From: Limiplasma pullistercoris
GTDB lineage: Bacteria > Bacillota > Clostridia > Christensenellales > Aristaeellaceae
Length of the DNA: 7,658 bases
NCBI GenBank assembly: GCA_018715165.1
Contig: DVMC01000170.1
Coordinates: 1 to 7,658, forward strand
Direction: 5' to 3'
The notes under the pieces: model-generated
What the model was told of the DNA's origin: nothing
Databases searched by the model: none
The model's input: only the letters and a program-made list of their open reading frames with translations
In this document: one piece after another, positions 4,793 through 7,658 of the stretch
Numbering within the stretch: position 1 is the stretch's first letter
Layout of the letters: the number at the start of each line of letters is the position of its first letter
Program-made: the position numbers and the translations under genes

Positions 4793-5652
4793 TGTTCCCC
4801 CTCCTTGCGCTTGCCCAGATAGGCCTCGATGACGGTGGGGTTTTGCTGGATCTCGCTGGCCGTGCCCTTGGCGATGATGCGCCCGTAGTTGAGCACGCAG
4901 ATGCCCTCGCAGATGCCCATGACCAGGTTCATGTCGTGCTCGATGAGCATGACGGCGATCTGGAACTGGTCGCGGATCTTGATGATGTTCTCCATCAATT
5001 CCTCGGTCTCATGCGGGTTCATGCCGGCGGCGGGCTCGTCCAGGAGCAGGAGCTTGGGGTGCGTGGCCAGGGCGCGCACGATCTCCAGCCTTCTCTGCGC
5101 GCCGTAGGGCAGCGACCCGGCGCGGTACTGGGCCATGCCCTGCATGTCGAAGATGGAAAGCAGCTCCAGCGCCTTCTCGTGCTGCTTCTTTTCCTGCTTC
5201 CAGTAGGCGGGCAGGCGGAAGATGCCGGAGAACATGCCGTACTTTACCTGATTGTGCAGGCCGATGCGCACGTTTTCCTCCACCGTCATGTTGCCGAAGA
5301 GGCGGATATTCTGGAACGTGCGGGCGATGCCCAGCTTGTTGGCCTGCACGGCGTTCATGCCGGCGGTGTCCTTGCCGTCGAGGATGACCACGCCGGTGGT
5401 GGGCTGGTAGACCTTGGTGAGCAGGTTAAAGACGGTGGTCTTGCCCGCGCCGTTTGGGCCGATGAGGCCGGCGATCTCGGTGCGGCCGATGGTGAGGTTG
5501 AAGTCCTCCACGGCCTTCAGGCCGCCGAACTCCACGCCCAGGTGGCGGGTTTCCAGCACGGGGCGCTTGTCCACATCCCGCTCCGGGACGATGGAATGGC
5601 TGGGCACGGGGACCATCTTGGTTTCGGATTGCCGCTTGTGCTGCTGGGTCAT
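4789..5652 (-). CDS. livG: Branched-chain amino acid ABC importer, ATP-binding protein LivG
   Basis: Partner ATPase to LivF in the same importer. Motifs along the 287 residues: Walker A GPNGAGKT (65-72), Q-loop Gln114 in RTFQNIRLF, the degenerate signature LPYGAQRR (181-188) typical of LivG, Walker B LLLLDEP (201-207) with catalytic Glu206, and an intact H-loop His239 in LIEHDM. The C-terminal tail EIQQNPTVIEAYLG (267-280) is a LivG hallmark. Compared with the usual 250-260 residues it carries about 28 extra hydrophilic N-terminal residues (rich in Gln, Lys, Ser and Pro) before the ABC domain begins near 31. The chosen ATG 5652 overlaps the livM stop in an ATGA and has AAAGGAGGG about 9 bases upstream, which supports the long form. 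An internal ATG at codon 13 has no comparable site. It has one intact and one modified ATP-site history with LivF, so the two are expected to work as a heterodimer. Confidence 0.94.
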   Translation of the reverse strand: MTQQHKRQSETKMVPVPSHSIVPERDVDKRPVLETRHLGVEFGGLKAVEDFNLTIGRTEIAGLIGPNGAGKTTVFNLLTKVYQPTTGVVILDGKDTAGMNAVQANKLGIARTFQNIRLFGNMTVEENVRIGLHNQVKYGMFSGIFRLPAYWKQEKKQHEKALELLSIFDMQGMAQYRAGSLPYGAQRRLEIVRALATHPKLLLLDEPAAGMNPHETEELMENIIKIRDQFQIAVMLIEHDMNLVMGICEGICVLNYGRIIAKGTASEIQQNPTVIEAYLGKRKEGEQ

Positions 5653-6716
5653 GCCGCCTCGCCCTCCTTTCCGGGGTTGGTCTTGCCGCGGCGCAGGAGC
5701 GCCTTGAGGCGCTGGAGCCGCACGCTCAAAAACGGGCTGTTGGTGGCCAGCATCACCAGAATCAGCACCACCGCGTACACCAGCATGCGGTAGTCGCTGA
5801 ACGCGCGCAGCACCTCGGGCAGAATGGTCAGCAGCGTCGCGGCGATGATGGAGCCGCGGATGGAGCCGATGCCGCCCAGCACCACGAACACCAGCACCAG
5901 AATGGAGGTGTCGAACTTGAACTTGCTGGCGGCCACGGTGGAGAAGTTCAGGCCGTAGAGCGCGCCCGCCATGCCGGCGAGCACGGCGCTGGTCACGAAG
6001 GCCATCATCTTGTACTTGGTGATGTTGATGCCCACGGACTCGGCGGCGATGCGGCTGTCACGGGTGGCCATGATGGCGCGGCCGGAGCGGCTGTTGACGA
6101 GGTTCTGCACCACGAAGAGGGTGAAGAGGATCAGCGTAAAGCCCATCCCGAAGGTGGCGATGGTGTCGATGCCCACGCCGCCCTTGGGGCCGCTGACGAG
6201 CAGCTCGCCGGGGATGTTGCTGTCGTTGAAGGCGAAGTGGAGCCGCCCCGCGTCGATGGAGATATACAGGCAGTTGATCACGTTTCGGATGATCTCGCCG
6301 AAGGCCAGCGTCACGATGGCGAGGTAGTCGCCGCGCAGCCTCAGCACCGGAATGCCGATCAGCACGCCCGCGATGCCCGCGAACACGCCGCCCACGATCA
6401 TGGACAGCAGGAGGCGCACGACCTCGTTTTCAAGCTGAAAGGCGCCCAGCATCCAGCCGGAGGCCACGATGCCGGAAAACGCGCCCACGCTCATGAAGCC
6501 CGCGTGGCCCAGGCTGAGTTCGCCCGACACGCCCACCACGAGGTTGAGCGACACCGCCATGACCACCCATACGCAGATGGGCACCAGCTGGCCGCGCAGA
6601 GAGCGGGTCATGCCGCCGGTCGCCAGCAGGTACTGGCATACCAGGTAGGCGGCAATCACCATCAGGTAGGTCACCAGGCCGCCGATGGCCCGTTTTTTTC
6701 TCATGCTCATGCTCAT
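5649..6716 (-). CDS. livM: Branched-chain amino acid ABC importer, permease LivM
   Basis: One of two membrane permeases forming the translocation path. From ATG 6716 the product has 355 residues. Hydrophobic segments lie near 13-32, 44-64, 71-92, 100-127, 132-150, 188-206, 237-256, 268-300 and 309-326. The family pattern LNLVVGVSGELSLGHAGFMSVGAF (57-80) and the cytoplasmic coupling loop GRAIMATRDSRIAAESVGIN (212-231), which meets the ATPases, are clear. The last about 25 residues are basic and cytoplasmic. The frame is open to 6818 but would then overlap livH by 92 bases with a Cys/Trp-rich unrelated start. ATG 6716 has GAGGTG 6 bases upstream and begins 10 bases after the livH stop, so it is preferred. 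The start lies in a hexamer repeat giving three in-frame ATGs (6716, 6710, 6704; MSMSM). Confidence 0.93.
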   Translation of the reverse strand: MSMSMRKKRAIGGLVTYLMVIAAYLVCQYLLATGGMTRSLRGQLVPICVWVVMAVSLNLVVGVSGELSLGHAGFMSVGAFSGIVASGWMLGAFQLENEVVRLLLSMIVGGVFAGIAGVLIGIPVLRLRGDYLAIVTLAFGEIIRNVINCLYISIDAGRLHFAFNDSNIPGELLVSGPKGGVGIDTIATFGMGFTLILFTLFVVQNLVNSRSGRAIMATRDSRIAAESVGINITKYKMMAFVTSAVLAGMAGALYGLNFSTVAASKFKFDTSILVLVFVVLGGIGSIRGSIIAATLLTILPEVLRAFSDYRMLVYAVVLILVMLATNSPFLSVRLQRLKALLRRGKTNPGKEGEAA

Positions 6717-6726
6717 GCGCGCCACC

Positions 6727-7617
6727 TCACACTTTCTCATGCACGGTCTTGCCCAGCAGGCCGGCGGGCTTGACCAGCAGCACCACGATGAGCACCGCGA
6801 ACACGAACGCGTCGCCAAGCTCGGTGGATACGTAGGCTTTGCCCAGGATCTCGATCACGCCCAGCAGAATGCCGCCCAGCATGGCCCCCGGAATGGAGCC
6901 GATGCCGCCGAACACCGCGGCCGTAAAGGCCTTGATGCCGGGCATCGCGCCGGTGGTGGGCTGGAGCGTGGGATAGGCCGAGCACAAAAGCACGCCCGCG
7001 ACGGCGGCCAGCGCCGAGCCGATGGCGAAGGTCACGGTGATGGTGAGGTTGACGTTAATGCCCATCAGCTCGGCCGCGCCCTTGTCCTCGGAGACCACGC
7101 GCATGGCCTTGCCCATCTTGGTCTTGCCGGTGAAGAGGGTCAGGGCGATCATGATGACCACGCACGCGGCGATGGTCACGATGGCCTCGCCGGAGATGGT
7201 CATCTGCCCGTCCAGGAGCGAAATCGAGCCCAGGCTCACCACGGAGGGGAAGCTCTTGGGGTTGGCGCCCCAGACGAGCAGGGCGACGTTTTGAAGCAGG
7301 TAGCTCATGCCGATGGCCGTGATCAGCACGGCCAGGGAGGAGGCCTGCCTAAGCGGCTTGTAGGCGGTGCGCTCGATCACCATGCCCAGCACCGTGCATA
7401 CCGCCATGGCCGCCAGCACGGAGATCACCGGCGGGAAGCCCCAGTACTGCATGGCGCAGAAGGCGATGTACGCGCCGATCATGATGACGTCGCCGTGCGC
7501 GAAGTTGAGCATTTTGGCGATGCCGTAGACCATGGTATAGCCCAGGGCGATGATGGCGTACACGCTGCCCAGGCCCACACCGTTGATCAGGTTCTGGAGG
7601 ATGTTCAAATCCTTCAC
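6727..7617 (-). CDS. livH: Branched-chain amino acid ABC importer, permease LivH
   Basis: The second permease of the importer; 296 residues if GTG 7617 is used. The N-terminal pattern LINGVGLGSVYAIIALGYTMVYGIAKMLNFAHGD (10-43) is diagnostic of LivH, as are MRVVSEDKGAAELMGIN (172-188, the coupling loop toward the ATPases) and FGGIGSIPGAMLGGILLGVIE (236-256). About eight hydrophobic segments are visible (for example 11-32, 44-57, 63-82, 94-116, 143-162, 191-213, 228-258, 268-288). The start is open to question: TTG 7608 (codon 4) gives MNILQNLING, closer to usual LivH starts, and has GAGGTG 6 bases upstream, the same spacing as livM. No other in-frame start is better. This is the first gene of livHMGF in the window. 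The binding-protein gene usually found upstream would lie beyond position 7658. Confidence 0.94.
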   Translation of the reverse strand: MKDLNILQNLINGVGLGSVYAIIALGYTMVYGIAKMLNFAHGDVIMIGAYIAFCAMQYWGFPPVISVLAAMAVCTVLGMVIERTAYKPLRQASSLAVLITAIGMSYLLQNVALLVWGANPKSFPSVVSLGSISLLDGQMTISGEAIVTIAACVVIMIALTLFTGKTKMGKAMRVVSEDKGAAELMGINVNLTITVTFAIGSALAAVAGVLLCSAYPTLQPTTGAMPGIKAFTAAVFGGIGSIPGAMLGGILLGVIEILGKAYVSTELGDAFVFAVLIVVLLVKPAGLLGKTVHEKV

Positions 7618-7658
7618 CTCTCTCTTTCTCTCTCCCGCGGCGGGTTCCGCGGGTCTTG
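7618..7658 (-). promoter_or_regulatory. livH leader: hairpin and purine-rich ribosome binding tract
   Basis: In minus-strand reading CCCGCGG (7647-7653) pairs with CCGCGGG (7634-7640) around a 6-base loop, and is followed by a purine run GGGAGAGAGAAAGAGAGAGG that leads into livH. The purine run holds several weak SD-like registers. No T-tract follows the hairpin, so it is not a terminator. It could stabilise an upstream mRNA or set livH expression relative to a preceding binding-protein gene, but that gene is out of view. Confidence 0.35.

Noticed and set aside
4792..5793. Long plus-strand open frames antisense to livG and livM
   Set aside because: They have shadow composition and no SD, and the opposite frames carry complete ABC motifs.
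6717..6818. The N-terminal extension of the LivM open frame
   Set aside because: It would overlap livH by 92 bases with an unrelated Cys/Trp-rich sequence. ATG 6716 has an SD at the right distance.

Overview
The window looks like chromosomal DNA of a GC-rich, Gram-positive-type bacterium, most likely of the Clostridia or a neighbouring Firmicutes lineage. The evidence is the pairing of yajC with a small YrzE/TIGR04086-type four-helix membrane protein, strong AAAGGAGG-like ribosome binding sites in front of most genes, and TGnTATGAT promoters. GC content is clearly high by eye but was not computed. High GC produces many long shadow reading frames; only eight genes are supported.

Layout. (1) Positions 1-791, plus strand: the end of yajC, then a YrzE-like membrane protein gene. 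They are separated by a hairpin plus T-tract that looks like an intrinsic terminator, and its 3' arm is also the Shine-Dalgarno (SD) sequence of the second gene. (2) Positions 792-1041: a non-coding gap between convergent genes. It is packed with palindromes, including a 173-base element that folds back on itself through four nested helices and shares an end sequence with a neighbouring terminator-like hairpin. (3) Positions 1042-2730, minus strand: a two-gene unit of a membrane-anchored phospholipase D/cardiolipin-synthase-like protein (two intact HKD motifs) followed by an unrecognised, very basic 82-residue protein. (4) Positions 2731-2882: a short divergent promoter region with two TGnTATGAT elements and a 14-bp direct repeat. 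(5) Positions 2883-4022, plus strand: an AI-2E/PerM-type transporter. (6) Positions 4024-4077: a bidirectional terminator shared with the convergent operon. (7) Positions 4085-7617, minus strand: livH-livM-livG-livF, the two permeases and two ATPases of a branched-chain amino acid (HAAT-type) ABC importer. These genes are packed with ATGA overlaps. The substrate-binding protein is not present and is probably encoded just beyond position 7658.

Functionally, this is mostly ordinary envelope and transport housekeeping: an accessory secretion subunit, a lipid-modifying enzyme, an exporter-type membrane protein and a complete amino-acid import machine minus its binding protein. I see no defence system, CRISPR array, integrase or transposase gene. 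The novelty is in the non-coding DNA: the fold-back element at 814-986 and its mutually exclusive pairing with the adjacent hairpin, the terminator/SD hybrid at 319-374, and the repeated site in the divergent promoter. The small basic protein is the only gene of unknown type.
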